A stretch of DNA of 18,299 nt, taken from NCBI GenBank assembly GCA_026770585.1, contig MU646345.1:1154434-1172732 (forward strand), in the 5' to 3' direction. Position 1 is the stretch's first letter. Every line of letters starts with the position of its first letter. The position numbers were made by a program, and so were the translations under genes. Under the pieces are notes generated by a model. That model did no database searches. It was not told the DNA's origin and saw only the letters and a list, made by a program, of their open reading frames with translations. Origin of the DNA: Baffinella frigidus. Its lineage: Eukaryota; Cryptophyceae; Cryptomonadales; Baffinellaceae. Below are positions 15,001-18,299 of this stretch, one piece after another.

Positions 15001-15464
15001 CTCGTCGATGGTGGAGTGGTCAATGTACGCGTACCCCCTCCGCGTCGACTCGAGCACGCCCCCGGCCCCGAACACCACAGCGAGCGACGCGACGGGGTCT
15101 GCCAGCTGATCACATCGGGTGAGTGGTTTGGCGTTTATATCTTCACGGGTACCGTACGAGACGCGGAGAGCGCGCCGGGAGGGCGTCGCCATGTGCGCAG
15201 AGCCGCACGCCCCAGGTCCCTGAACATAACCACAGCAATATGTGGGTTGTCTTCCATTCAGGGTCGGGGGATCACCATAACGTGCGTGGTTTCGCAAGCG
15301 TCCACCACCTCCGCGGGGCTCTTTGCCGCGCGGGCGCCCATGGCCACCAGCGGCTCCGTCGCCTTCACGGACCGGTTCCACACCACGAGGTCGACGCCCT
15401 TCTTCAACAGCACTCCCGCCATCTGCCTCCCCATGATCCCAAGTCCGAGAAATCCAACAGGCAT
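2918..15464 (-). CDS. Beta-hydroxyacid dehydrogenase, glyoxylate/succinic semialdehyde reductase-like, nine exons
   Basis: Predicted NAD(P)-dependent reductase of the 3-hydroxyisobutyrate dehydrogenase family. Exons (minus strand): 15464-15276, 15105-14994, 12978-12892, 10983-10896, 8759-8702, 6931-6854, 5839-5768, 4687-4604, 3019-2918. They join in frame to 870 nt, ATG to TAA, 289 residues, the usual family size. Visible motifs: Rossmann GLGIMG at 7-12; WNRS at 29-32, where N-R-S/T suggests NADPH preference; STID at 94-97; APVSGG at 118-123; the expected catalytic Lys at 174 in AKLML; MGSM at 181-184; HKDLKL at 242-247. Spacing from residue 1 to about 150 matches plant GLYR1 as I recall it. 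Odd points: the glycine-rich loop before Lys174 is GETPQEAARA, and the Asn expected four residues after the Lys is Gln178, so activity is uncertain. Plant homologues detoxify glyoxylate and succinic semialdehyde; that role here is inference. The divergent neighbour is a WD40 gene. Confidence 0.9.
3083..3146. mobile_element. Family C small MITE, copy C1
   Basis: About 64 bp with arms ACGAAAATTACTACAC and the complement, and a loop containing CTAGTATGGTC. An extra right-arm copy follows at about 3150-3168. It lies in intron 8. Confidence 0.8.
3341..3461. mobile_element. Family A MITE, copy A9, inserted in an exon 9 echo
   Basis: 121 bp, flanked by CA (probably mutated TA) and TA. The flanks GTCCACCTGCA and TATGTCAGCAATATG match uninterrupted copies at about 3013-3037 (CCTGTATGTCAGC) and about 3225-3248 (CCTGCATGTCAGC). 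This is the third filled/empty pair. Confidence 0.9.
3509..3591. mobile_element. Family C small MITE, copy C2, with duplicated left arm
   Basis: The left arm ACGAAAGTTACTACAC is followed by a second left arm, ACGAAAATTACTACAC, then a loop with CTATTACTAGTATGGTC and one right arm. It lies in intron 8. Confidence 0.78.
3644..3708. repeat. Palindrome in intron 8
   Basis: CCATCT..AAAGTGACTTTGGGG pairs with its complement around a roughly 19-nt loop. No coding content. Confidence 0.75.
3807..3959. repeat. Long palindrome with a C element at its centre
   Basis: The outer arms CGAGTATTTTCCG..AAATACGATT are specific to this palindrome. The family C element (3856-3920) occupies the centre. Total 153 bp, in intron 8. 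Confidence 0.8.
3960..4386. other. Intron 8 stretch without a gene
   Basis: I see no exon here. It holds AT-rich sequence with short inverted repeats around 4110-4150 and a brief telomere-like run (CCCTCAACCCTCAACC) near 4277-4293. Confidence 0.5.
4387..4432. repeat. Palindrome of the CTTAAGTTG family
   Basis: CGGCAACTTAAGAA pairs with TTCTTAAGTTGCCG across an 18-nt loop. Single arms recur at about 4547-4560 and 4587-4599. A related CTTAAGTTGAC motif lies in repeat D. Confidence 0.75.
4441..4467 (-). repeat. Downstream echo of exon 8 3' edge and donor
   Basis: On the minus strand it reads GGAGCTTCCTCAAG|GTGCGTGGG, copying the exon 8 end GGGCTTCCTCAAG|GTGCGTCAA. It lies about 140 nt into intron 8. 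Confidence 0.75.
4604..4687 (-). CDS. Dehydrogenase exon 8 (residues 229-256)
   Basis: Begins G-E-Y-S-P-P-N-F after CCGGCAG and contains L-Q-H-K-D-L-K-L, equivalent to the family's H..KD..LA helix. It ends F-L-K before the strong donor GTGCGT. A decayed copy of the 5' two-thirds lies upstream at 5018-5080 with a different phase and no donor. Confidence 0.88.
4708..4860. repeat. Long palindrome with a C element at its centre, just upstream of exon 8
   Basis: The outer arms CCGG..GGTATTTAAATTAAATGC and complement are unrelated to other palindromes here. The centre is a family C element (4752-4815). It ends about 20 nt before exon 8 begins, so it could place a hairpin at the 3' splice site of intron 7. 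Confidence 0.85.
5018..5080 (-). repeat. Upstream echo of exon 8 with its acceptor
   Basis: The minus strand reads CGTCAG|GGGAGTC..., then codons for P-N-F-Q-T-F-L-Q-H-T-D-L-K-L-V-Q-D. It matches exon 8 for about 60 nt, then diverges without a donor. One G fewer after the acceptor changes the phase, so it would not splice in frame to exon 7. Confidence 0.82.
5330..5767 (-). repeat. Downstream echoes of exon 7 with donor, several copies
   Basis: Copies of the exon 7 3' half lie in intron 7. One at about 5335-5390 reads M-A-N-P-L-P-A-A-N-L-P then GTAGGT. One at about 5448-5500 reads M-A-N-P-S-L-A-V-K-G-T then GTGAGG. Several short copies of CACCGTGAGCATCAGC or TGAGCATCAGAACCCCTC lie at 5694-5765. 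Each ends in or near a GTGAGG/GTAGGT-like donor. (CTT)n tracts adjoin two of them. Confidence 0.8.
5757..6153. repeat. Inverted duplication, left copy (contains exon 7)
   Basis: About 397 bp including exon 7, its acceptor and donor, a (GAA)n-rich stretch, a second acceptor echo (about 5972-6003) and part of MITE A10. It matches 10048-10444 in reverse complement at high identity, differing mainly in the GAA tract. Confidence 0.9.
5768..5839 (-). CDS. Dehydrogenase exon 7 (residues 205-228)
   Basis: Begins V-L-D-M-F-N after ACAACAG and reads A-M-A-N-P-L-L-A-A-K-G-K, equivalent to the family's GA...P.F..KG segment. It ends at ACG before the strong donor GTGAGG. A complete inverted copy lies in intron 4 (see the inverted duplication). 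Confidence 0.88.
6073..6193. mobile_element. Family A MITE, copy A10
   Basis: A 121-bp element with TA at both ends, in intron 6. Its left two-thirds lies inside the inverted duplication, so the element was present before that duplication occurred. Confidence 0.88.
6258..6332. mobile_element. Family C MITE, decayed copy C5
   Basis: Degenerate arms (AATAAAATTTACTGCACA and GTGTGGTGATTTTAAC) around the typical loop CTTTACCATTACTAGTATG. No outer palindrome is visible here. Intron 6. Confidence 0.65.
6426..6727 (-). repeat. Downstream echoes of exon 6 3' edge (two tandem copies)
   Basis: Copies at about 6426-6516 and 6646-6727 share AACCTAGCGTCC..TTAGGACAGATTCTGGCA and end in the exon 6 coding edge. 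On the minus strand that edge reads A-L-A-S-Q-A-G-I-G-P-A-Q|GTCCTCC in the first and V-G-I-D-P-A-Q|GTCCTCC in the second. Both lie in intron 6, downstream of exon 6. Confidence 0.8.
6770..6830. repeat. Palindrome in intron 6 beside exon 6
   Basis: GCTATACATCATTGTAC.CTGTTT pairs with AAACAGCGTGTACAAG..TTGTATAGC across a short loop. It lies about 24 nt past the exon 6 donor. Confidence 0.7.
6854..6931 (-). CDS. Dehydrogenase exon 6 (residues 179-204)
   Basis: Begins V-M-M-G-S-M after CTCTTGCAG and continues S-E-T-M-A-L-A-S-H-A-G-I-D-P-A-Q, the long helix linking the two domains. The donor GTCCTA is weak, but the phase fits exon 7. Decayed copies of this exon lie on both sides. Confidence 0.85.
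6968..7207. repeat. Wide palindrome enclosing exon 6 echoes
   Basis: The arms CCCAATTGCGTATTGGGAT and ATCCCAATACGCAATTGGG, with further matched flank, are separated by about 150 nt that includes an exon 6 echo. Intron 5. Confidence 0.7.
7061..7548 (-). repeat. Upstream echoes of exon 6 5' edge with acceptor
   Basis: On the minus strand the best copy (about 7206-7280) reads CACTGCTCCTGCAG|GTGATGACGGGG and then codons like exon 6 (V-M-T-G-S-T-V-A-S-I-A-E-T). A poorer copy lies at 7061-7100. Short ones holding only TTGCAG..GATGGGGTCGATGG lie at 7383-7407, 7447-7480 and 7521-7548. All are in intron 5, upstream of exon 6. Confidence 0.82.
7283..7382 (+). repeat. Degenerate TTTAGGG-type tract in intron 5
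   Basis: Runs of TTTAGTG, TTCAGGG and TTTAGGG variants followed by GTTGAGACC. Similar shorter runs lie at 7507-7518 and 8345-8390. Confidence 0.75.
7549..7597 (+). repeat. Short tandem/inverted repeat of TTTCCTGGTCCCA
   Basis: TTTCCTGGTCCCATTTCCTGG is followed by its complement and repeats of GGGACCAGGAAAT. It is a small foldback cluster in intron 5. Confidence 0.7.
7811..8032. repeat. 222-bp palindromic element in intron 5
   Basis: Arms of about 100 nt begin TAGAGCGTTTGCGGTAATTG and include GGTTTTCCGG..CCGGTTTTG and AAGGATTTTAAATAGTACCA, around a loop of about 13 nt. A fragment (ACGTACGTCCAAAACGGACA) recurs at about 8498-8517. No ORF. Confidence 0.88.
8130..8281. repeat. 152-bp palindrome with palindromic arms
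   Basis: The outer arms TTTATCTCAGAAAACGAG pair with their complement. Each arm is itself a hairpin (GAAAACGAGTT..AACTCGTTTTC), followed by TAAGTCAAT..CCCCTA and GTCAACTTAT. The loop is about 11 nt. It could form a cruciform with side hairpins. Confidence 0.88.
8287..8676 (-). repeat. Downstream echoes of exon 5 3' edge with donor
   Basis: The exon 5 end plus donor reads CTCATGCTGCAG|GTTATGAACC on the minus strand. Copies lie at 8289-8330 (including upstream coding for A-R-A-R-L-M-L-Q), 8390-8409, 8411-8431, 8440-8456, 8624-8640 and 8660-8676, with a fragment near 7799-7812. All lie in intron 5, downstream of exon 5. Confidence 0.85.
8702..8759 (-). CDS. Dehydrogenase exon 5 (residues 159-178)
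   Basis: A 58-nt exon after GATCGCAG encoding K-H-W-L-V-G-E-T, then A-R-A-K-L-M-L-Q with the conserved Lys174. Donor GTTATG. The junction TGCAG|GTTATGA is identical to the intron 5 acceptor junction at exon 6. Confidence 0.85.
8850..8992. repeat. Palindrome in intron 4 near exon 5
   Basis: The arms CATCTCGGAAGATAACTG..TCAGTTCC pair with GGAACTGATTCAGTTATC. A second hairpin, ATTTAATTAGGCCCCC, lies inside the loop. Confidence 0.75.
9088..9244. repeat. Palindrome enclosing repeat F copy 1
   Basis: The arms GTGGATCCACGGCCCTCGCG and GCGCGAGGGCCGTGGATCC enclose the 80-bp F repeat (9113-9192). The right arm is followed inward by an extra GGCGCGAGGGCCC / CCTCGCGCC hairpin. Confidence 0.8.
9113..9192 (+). 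repeat. 80-bp repeat F, copy 1
   Basis: From GTGCTAGGAACACGCAAGG to CGGCGGGGCTGTTCC. It is identical at every position to 10474-10553 and 14623-14702, while most other repeats here have diverged. GC-rich, not self-palindromic and antisense to the dehydrogenase. It is open on the plus strand (G-V-L-G-T-R-K-A-V-T-T-D) in the same frame in all copies, but I recognise no protein. Confidence 0.92.
9256..9350. repeat. Dispersed repeat family E, copy 2
   Basis: CACACAGGGGACTTCGAAGG, CCCCTAAGCATTAGA and GTAGGGACATAGGGG in order, the last block repeated twice. Intron 4. Confidence 0.7.
9378..9515. repeat. Palindrome in intron 4 (CCACACGGTGG type)
   Basis: CCACACGGTGGGCTTCAAGG pairs loosely with CCTTAGTCCACCGTGTGG. 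The related arms CCACACGGTGGAC occur at about 11569-11581 next to TTTTGATGAAA, as here. Confidence 0.6.
9652..9790. repeat. Long palindrome with a C element at its centre
   Basis: 139 bp. The outer arms TTATCCGGGGAAAC..TTTCATTTGATGGC are unrelated to other palindromes, and the centre is a family C element (9690-9753) with arms ACGAAAATTACTACACAG. Intron 4. Confidence 0.88.
9928..9958 (+). repeat. (GTTA)n microsatellite
   Basis: About seven tandem copies of GTTA in intron 4. Confidence 0.85.
10048..10444. repeat. Inverted duplication, right copy (antisense exon 7)
   Basis: Reverse-complement partner of 5757-6153. It carries exon 7 with acceptor (CTACAATAG|GTGCTGGAC) and donor (ACG|GTGAGG) on the plus strand, opposite to the gene, plus a truncated family A MITE (10048-10129). 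Because it is antisense within intron 4, it cannot serve as an exon of this transcript. Confidence 0.9.
10474..10553 (+). repeat. 80-bp repeat F, copy 2
   Basis: Identical to copies 1 and 3. Its left flank TCAGTCTGTCTAGGG is also shared with copy 3. Short outer arms GGTTGGAGCCAGG and CCTGGCTTCCAA suggest it too sits in a palindrome loop. Intron 4. Confidence 0.9.
10896..10983 (-). CDS. Dehydrogenase exon 4 (residues 130-159)
   Basis: Begins after CCCTTGCAG and encodes G-E-L-L-F-I-A-G-G-D-R-A-L-F-E, matching the family's L.I..GGD...F.. stretch. It ends M-G-H plus AA before GTAACC. The upstream side is a 13-unit tandem array that carries the 3' splice-site region. Confidence 0.9.
10990..11252 (-). 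repeat. 13-unit tandem array at the 3' splice site of exon 4
   Basis: Plus-strand unit GGAAGAGCCGTTTATTGG (18 bp, some units GGAAGCGCC), with 0-5 nt spacers. In the sense of the dehydrogenase transcript each unit reads CCAATAAACGGCTCTTCC, a branch-point-like TAAAC and a pyrimidine stretch. The last unit runs directly into CTTGCAG|GC of exon 4. The arrangement suggests tandem amplification of the 3' splice-site region. Confidence 0.85.
11437..11610. repeat. Palindrome in intron 3
   Basis: The arms GGCTAGTTGACTTTTGATG..GGTTC and complement (ending AGTCAACTAGCC) are separated by about 115 nt that contains a CCACACGGTGGAC motif. Confidence 0.8.
11611..11858. other. Intron 3 stretch without a gene
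   Basis: I see no exon, no strong palindrome and no known repeat apart from a CAATACGCAATTTC segment similar to the arms near 6985 and 7188. Confidence 0.4.
11860..11942. repeat. Family C MITE copy C7 with short outer arms
   Basis: The C element (11869-11932) has arms ACGAAATTTACTACACA and its complement, and a loop TTACTAGTAATAGTAAAG. Short matching outer arms TTTCTGGC and CCAGAAA extend the palindrome. Confidence 0.8.
11976..11993. repeat. Run of 18 G
   Basis: Uninterrupted poly-G on the plus strand, just before family E copy 3 (11996-12090: CACACAGCGGACTTCGAA, CCCCTAAGCGATAAGA, GTAGGGACATAGGG). It could form a G-quadruplex or be a sequencing trouble spot. Confidence 0.8.
12256..12293. 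repeat. Perfect 38-bp palindrome without a loop
   Basis: CGCCAAACGATCAGAACAC is followed directly by its exact complement. Weaker outer arms CCGCTGTGTGGATTGG and CCAGTCCACGCGG extend it. Intron 3. Confidence 0.92.
12371..12575 (-). repeat. Downstream echoes of exon 3 3' edge
   Basis: The exon 3 end and donor region in plus orientation reads GGTTGGGGAGCAGGACGGGA, then CCCTTGGCAG. A copy at 12371-12395 reads AGTTGGGGAGCAGGGCAGGG, then CCCTT. A second echo at about 12545-12575 carries the earlier exon segment (minus strand G-F-L-H-A-P-V). Both lie in intron 3, downstream of exon 3. A short telomere-like run (GGGTTGAGGGTTGAGG) lies between them. Confidence 0.72.
12600..12715. repeat. Dispersed repeat D, copy 1
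   Basis: CCTATTCGTAAGTTGACATG, GGTACAAATCCGTCAAC and TTTGGAGCGGGAAAGAGCC in order. The second copy lies at 14826-14935 with about 80% identity by eye. Each contains a small hairpin of AGTTGAC and GTCAACT. Introns 3 and 2 respectively. Confidence 0.8.
12725..12864. repeat. 140-bp palindrome just past exon 3
   Basis: The outer arms GCAAGCTTCCAGCCCTGG and complement and the inner arms TCAAATCGCCCCTACGCTC and GAGCGTAGAGGGGATTTGA surround a CACTTTAAAAAAAAGG loop. Confidence 0.85.
12892..12978 (-). CDS. Dehydrogenase exon 3 (residues 101-130)
   Basis: Begins GG-GAG-AAG-ATT after GGGCGCAG and encodes H-G-A-K-F-L-H-A-P-V-S-G-G, the substrate-binding motif. It ends A-A-K plus G before GTCCCG. A longer plus-strand ORF overlaps this exon but has no recognisable content. 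Confidence 0.88.
13238..13384. repeat. Degenerate palindrome in intron 2
   Basis: GGTACCACGCAAGATTCCTCG pairs imperfectly with TTCGAAGAATCTGGCGTGGTAC. Nearby, a short hairpin TTTCCCCCGG/CCGGGGGAAA lies at about 13095-13118. Confidence 0.7.
13425..13528. mobile_element. Family B MITE, copy B5
   Basis: 104 bp, bounded by TA at both ends, with termini TATCCCTTAAGTGGC and GCCACTTAAGGGATA. Intron 2. Confidence 0.88.
13738..14198 (+). repeat. Long interstitial TTTAGGG array inside intron 2
   Basis: About 460 bp of TTTAGGG heptamers with frequent variants (TTTGGGG, TTTCGGG, TTCAGGG, GATTAGGG). The orientation is opposite to the CCCTAAA tract at 2411-2471. It is flanked by gene sequence on both sides and degenerate throughout, so it is not a live telomere. 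Confidence 0.92.
14519..14764. repeat. Palindrome enclosing repeat F copy 3
   Basis: The arms GTGTGCTTTCTTACGGAGGG, then GGGTTTTGCGCAA and ATCGTAAAGCT, match in reverse complement at 14724-14764. The F repeat (14623-14702) and its TCAGTCTGTCTAGGG flank lie in the loop. Intron 2. Confidence 0.85.
14623..14702 (+). repeat. 80-bp repeat F, copy 3
   Basis: Identical to copies 1 and 2. The shared sequence with copy 2 extends left to about 14608. Confidence 0.92.
14826..14935. repeat. Dispersed repeat D, copy 2, inside short outer arms
   Basis: The same blocks as 12600-12715. The outer arms TGGCTCTG (about 14803-14810) and CAGAGCCA (about 14928-14935) make this another repeat sitting inside a palindrome. 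Confidence 0.75.
14994..15105 (-). CDS. Dehydrogenase exon 2 (residues 64-101)
   Basis: Begins L-A-D-P-V-A-S after GATCAG and contains G-Y-A-Y-I-D-H-S-T-I-D. The best 3' boundary is ACAG|GCGAGA, a GC donor in otherwise strong consensus. Reading on would reach a TAG at 14982-14980. The GC boundary gives the same spacing to the next motif (STID to APVSGG) as plant GLYR1. Intron 2 spans 14993-12979. Confidence 0.85.
15276..15464 (-). CDS. Dehydrogenase exon 1 (residues 1-63)
   Basis: Starts at ATG 15464-15462 and encodes MPVGFLGLGIMG, the first beta strand and dinucleotide-binding loop, so this is the natural start. An upstream targeting exon cannot be excluded. It ends H-V-M in phase 0 with donor GTGATC. 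Intron 1 (15275-15106) is only 170 nt and ends ATCAG. Confidence 0.9.
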
Positions 15465-15801
15465 GATCGTCCGAAGAGTGTCTGTCTGCGAGTCGCTGCG
15501 GTGCCGGAGGGGCGCTGACGCGGTTCGTCTTGGTGTGGGAAGTAGCTTGCGTGACCTCCCTTGTGCCTTGCTTCAAGGTCCGCCGGACCCTGCAGAATAA
15601 TGGCTCCAAGAAATTTTGACCAGTCTCGCACGGTGACCCGACGAGCTGCTGTATGACGTTCAGTGCGGAGAATTTAACATAAGCGCTAACTGTCCTGTTA
15701 GCGCTGACCCCTACCGTCCTAACTTCCTTGCGGGGCGCCGTGCCGTCCCCCCCCCCCTATCCTCTGCATCAACTGGCGGGAGCCCTTGTGTGCCGGTGAG
15801 G
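15465..15801. promoter_or_regulatory. Divergent intergenic region with a hairpin
   Basis: This 337-bp region separates the start codons of the minus-strand dehydrogenase and the plus-strand WD40 gene and must hold both 5' regions. It contains a hairpin AGCGCTAAC/GTTAGCGCT (15682-15705, 6-nt loop) and a C-run (about 15747-15757). It lacks the MITEs common elsewhere. I see no clear TATA box. Confidence 0.55.
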
Positions 15802-17063
15802 ATGCTGGCTCTTGGTGTCCAAGGTGGGCGCGTGATGCTGGTCGATGAGGCGACCGGAGAAACGAGGTGGGAAGTGCTGGCTCACCCTGCTGGGGAGCAT
15901 GGGGAAGAGTTGCGCCCACATGTGGTGATGTCGCCAGACGGCCGGTTCGTGGCAAGTGTTGCGTGGAGTGATGCGCACTGGAAGCTCTGGGACGCAGCGA
16001 GCGGGGCGGTGCACAGCGTGGGAGCCAGTCACGACGGAACCGGAGCGTGCATCTGCCAGGATCCCGATCTGGGCGAGCGATTCTTGCGGGAAGGATGCCC
16101 GGTAGTGGCGCACACGTTGGGGCTACTCGCGGTGGCAATCTCGCCGTGCGGACAAAGGCTTGCCACCGGAGGCTTGGATGGATCGGTGGTCCTTTGGGAT
16201 GTTCATACAGGGAAGGCGGAACGACTCATGCACGGAGATTCGTATGGAGTCGGAGTCGATTCGGTTTCTTTCTCGTCAGATGGGGCGCTGCTCGCGAGCG
16301 GGGATTTCCACGATTCCATCGACGTCTGGGACGCGACGACGGGCGAGTTGCTCCGCACGATACAAGCGGTTGCGGCGTGTTTTTTCCCCAACGTGCAGTT
16401 TTCACCCTCTCACAGTCGCATTCTCGCCAGCGTGGCACGCGACGAGATTCACTTTTGGAAAGTTGCCAGCGGCGAGAGGGTCCGGAGCATCGAGGGGGGC
16501 AGGTTTGCCATGTTTTCCCCGGACGGACGCACCATCGCTACCCGCAGTACCAACGAAGTCTGTGACGTAATCTTGGTCGATGTCGAGTCGGGAGCACTGC
16601 GGTTCAGCATGGTCGGCCACCAGGACGATGTCTGCTGTGCCTCGTTTTCTGTCGACGGGAGCATGCTCGCCTCGGGCAGCGACGACGGGACCTGCAAGGT
16701 GCGGCCCTCCTCTTCTCGTCACACCTCTCCTCCTCGCTCCATGCCCAACGTGATACACCTCGCCTTCCCCCCACGTGTGGCGGGACCCTAAAGTTCAGGG
16801 TTTAGGGGCAGGTAGCAGGGCCCACAAGACAATTCTCCTGACGCAGAGCACACATGCAGGTGTGGGACTCGTCGACCGGAGCGCTCCTGCGAACCATCCA
16901 CGTCGGAAACACGGTAGACTCAGTGGTGTGGGGGCGCGACTGGGTGCGGGACACGCAGGGGGCGATGGCCTTCGCGATGGGGCACCACCTGCGGCTCGGG
17001 GCGGGGTCGCAGGTGCTTGAGCTTGAAGTAGGGGTGGTTCAGATGATCCTGGACCGCGTGTAA
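15802..17063 (+). CDS. WD40-repeat protein, two exons
   Basis: Exon 1 is 15802-16698 and exon 2 is 16860-17063, joined by a 161-nt GT-AG intron (AAG|GTGCGG ... ATGCAG|GTGTGG). Product 366 residues. I chose ATG 15802, as the upstream open frame has no other ATG. Blade-ending motifs are LWD at 62-64, LWD at 131-133, VWD at 175-177, FWK at 218-220, LVD at 258-260 and VWD at 300-302, the last formed across the splice. S.DG..LASG.DD turns precede several of them. This fits a six- or seven-bladed propeller, probably a scaffold for protein interactions; the partner is unknown. The C-terminus (WVRDTQGAMAF..GHHLRLG) lacks typical repeat spacing and may close the propeller. GC-rich with short intron, unlike the dehydrogenase next door. 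An upstream first exon is possible. Confidence 0.88.
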
Positions 17064-17447
17064 TGTTCGGGGGCCTAAAGTACGTGGGCCCGATTCAGGA
17101 GGGTCCAATCAAGGAGAGAGTGCTATGATTCTCCCCCGACTCTGGCACCTTTTGAGTTGTGTAAGTAGCGAGTGGGCCATGTGGTATGGTATGGTTTTGT
17201 ACCGGTTTTGCGACTGATACTGGCCCGTTTCTTAAGGCTCATAGACTATTGTATCACTCAACTCAAGGCTAAAGGGCCTCATTTAGGACCTGGATCGAGA
17301 GTAATAAAGAAGAAGAAGTGATGCTTTCGGGAGCAACAGACATGCTCGGGCATGGCAGGGAATACACCCCCGACTGACCCCTCGAGGCTGGAAGTGGGAC
17401 CATTTTAAATGTGAGGTTGTTACATTTAGTACCAGTCACGGGCAGGC
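17064..17447. other. Region downstream of the WD40 gene
   Basis: I see no gene. It contains a loose inverted repeat (TTTTGAGTTG near 17152 and CAACTCAAGG near 17259) and the second copy of the GAA-tract dispersed repeat (about 17255-17322). Confidence 0.5.
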
Positions 17448-17493
17448 TTGGTCACGTATCTCGGGTTATATATAACCCGAGATACGTGACCAA
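17448..17493. repeat. Perfect 46-bp palindrome without a loop
   Basis: TTGGTCACGTATCTCGGG, then TTATA, is followed directly by the exact complement, centred at 17470/17471. A single family C arm (GAAAATTACTACACA) lies 17 nt to the right. Confidence 0.95.
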
Positions 17494-17577
17494 ACGACCC
17501 TATTTGTGTGAAAATTACTACACAGCGGTCCACTTGTAAAGGACTTGTAAAGTTAAAACTTTTAAAATAGTTACACT

Positions 17578-17681
17578 TATCCCTTAAGTGACCAACGGGC
17601 GAATAATCGCCCCTGGAAGCCCTAGGCAGGTCCTAGGGCCCTACCGTAGGGCGTATGCGCCTACTGGTCACTTAAGGGATA
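17578..17681. mobile_element. Family B MITE, copy B6
   Basis: 104 bp, bounded by TA, with ends TATCCCTTAAGTGACCA and TGGTCACTTAAGGGATA. Confidence 0.9.
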
Positions 17682-17905
17682 GCCTCGAGAGTGGAGGGCA
17701 GGGCATGCACCCCCGACAAACACAGTTCCAACCTCGACAAGTTGCTGGAATCTCATGCACAGAGTGAGCCTTTAGGTCCTTTAGGTTTTGATTTCTCCCA
17801 ACATATGCCAACGACACGCCCTTCCGCAGAAAGGACTGCAGAGAAAGCATTTCTGCTTTCGGATCGCGTTTCGCTCTAGCACTGGGGCTGCAAAATTGAG
17901 CAGCC
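17682..17905. other. Unassigned stretch between MITEs
   Basis: A short open frame (17691-17879) has no recognisable motif. I do not call a gene. Confidence 0.4.
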
Positions 17906-18126
17906 TACAGGGGCACCTCGCTGATCAGAAAACGCCCACCCCCTAGGACCACCATAGGGCCCTAGGCATAGCCCTACTATCCCTTAAGTGACCAGTAGGC
18001 GCATACGCCCTACCGTAGGGCCCTAGGACCTGCCTAGGGCTTCCACGGGCGATTATTCACCCGTTGGTCACTTAAGGGATAGGGTCCTAGGGGGCGGCGG
18101 TTTCTCATGAGCGAGGTACTCGTGTA
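17906..18126. mobile_element. Family A MITE split by a family B MITE
   Basis: The outer A element has TA at 17906-17907 and 18125-18126. The inner 104-bp B element (17978-18081) is bounded by TA. Removing it with one TA restores CCCTACTAGGGTCCTAGG, close to the A-family centre CCTACTGTAGGGTCC. B therefore transposed after this A copy was in place. Confidence 0.92.
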
Positions 18127-18180
18127 ACCTGGCGTGACAGGTCCGGAAGATGTCTTCTCTCACGCGGCTGGAAAGCGCAC

Positions 18181-18182
<2 letters not shown>

Positions 18183-18240
<58 letters not shown>

Positions 18241-18241
18241 G

Positions 18242-18299
<58 letters not shown>
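18183..18299. repeat. (CT)n microsatellite at the right edge
   Basis: About 117 bp of CT repeats, broken once by TAGGGT near 18239, running to the end of the window. No promoter or gene is visible in it. Confidence 0.95.

Noticed and set aside
14980-15609. 209-codon minus-strand open frame
   Set aside because: Only its last part (exon 2) is coding. Upstream it runs through intron 1 and antisense to another frame of exon 1.
15719-16138. Minus-strand frames opposite the WD40 gene
   Set aside because: These are shadows of a GC-rich coding exon, with no family features.

Overview
The window looks like nuclear DNA of a repeat-rich protist, most likely an alga. The evidence is spliceosomal introns in three genes, long tracts of TTTAGGG/CCCTAAA telomere-type repeat, many foldback (MITE-like) elements and no bacterial operon features. 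TTTAGGG repeats occur in several algal and protist lineages, so the species cannot be fixed from this sequence.

Three protein genes can be supported. (1) Plus strand: the last two exons (1-11 and 879-987) of an FAD-dependent amino-acid oxidase/dehydrogenase-like gene that enters from the left edge. (2) Minus strand, 15464 down to 2918: a complete nine-exon beta-hydroxyacid dehydrogenase gene resembling glyoxylate/succinic semialdehyde reductase. Its exons are only 58-189 nt and its introns are mostly 1-2 kb of nested palindromes. Joined, the exons give 870 nt, in frame from ATG to TAA, encoding 289 residues. (3) Plus strand, 15802-17063: a two-exon WD40-repeat protein, divergent from gene 2 across a 337-bp intergenic region.

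Region by region: 12-878 is the last intron of gene 1, with family A and B MITEs. 988-2917 lies between convergent genes and holds nested MITEs, a three-unit tandem repeat and a CCCTAAA tract. 2918-15464 is the dehydrogenase gene. 15465-15801 is the shared upstream region. 17064-18299 is repeats ending in a (CT)n tract.

The main unusual feature is that exon edges are echoed. Near most dehydrogenase exons, the adjoining introns or 3' flank carry decayed copies of that exon's own edge with its splice site. Copies of the 3' edge lie downstream and copies of the 5' edge lie upstream. The FAD gene appears to show the same pattern. Several introns also have matching sequence across the donor and acceptor junctions (12 bp for intron 5). 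This fits intron birth and growth by duplication of AG|GT-containing segments, followed by heavy MITE insertion. Three MITE insertions have a matching unoccupied copy in the window, which indicates TA target duplication. An 80-bp element occurs in three identical copies, each in the loop of a different palindrome.
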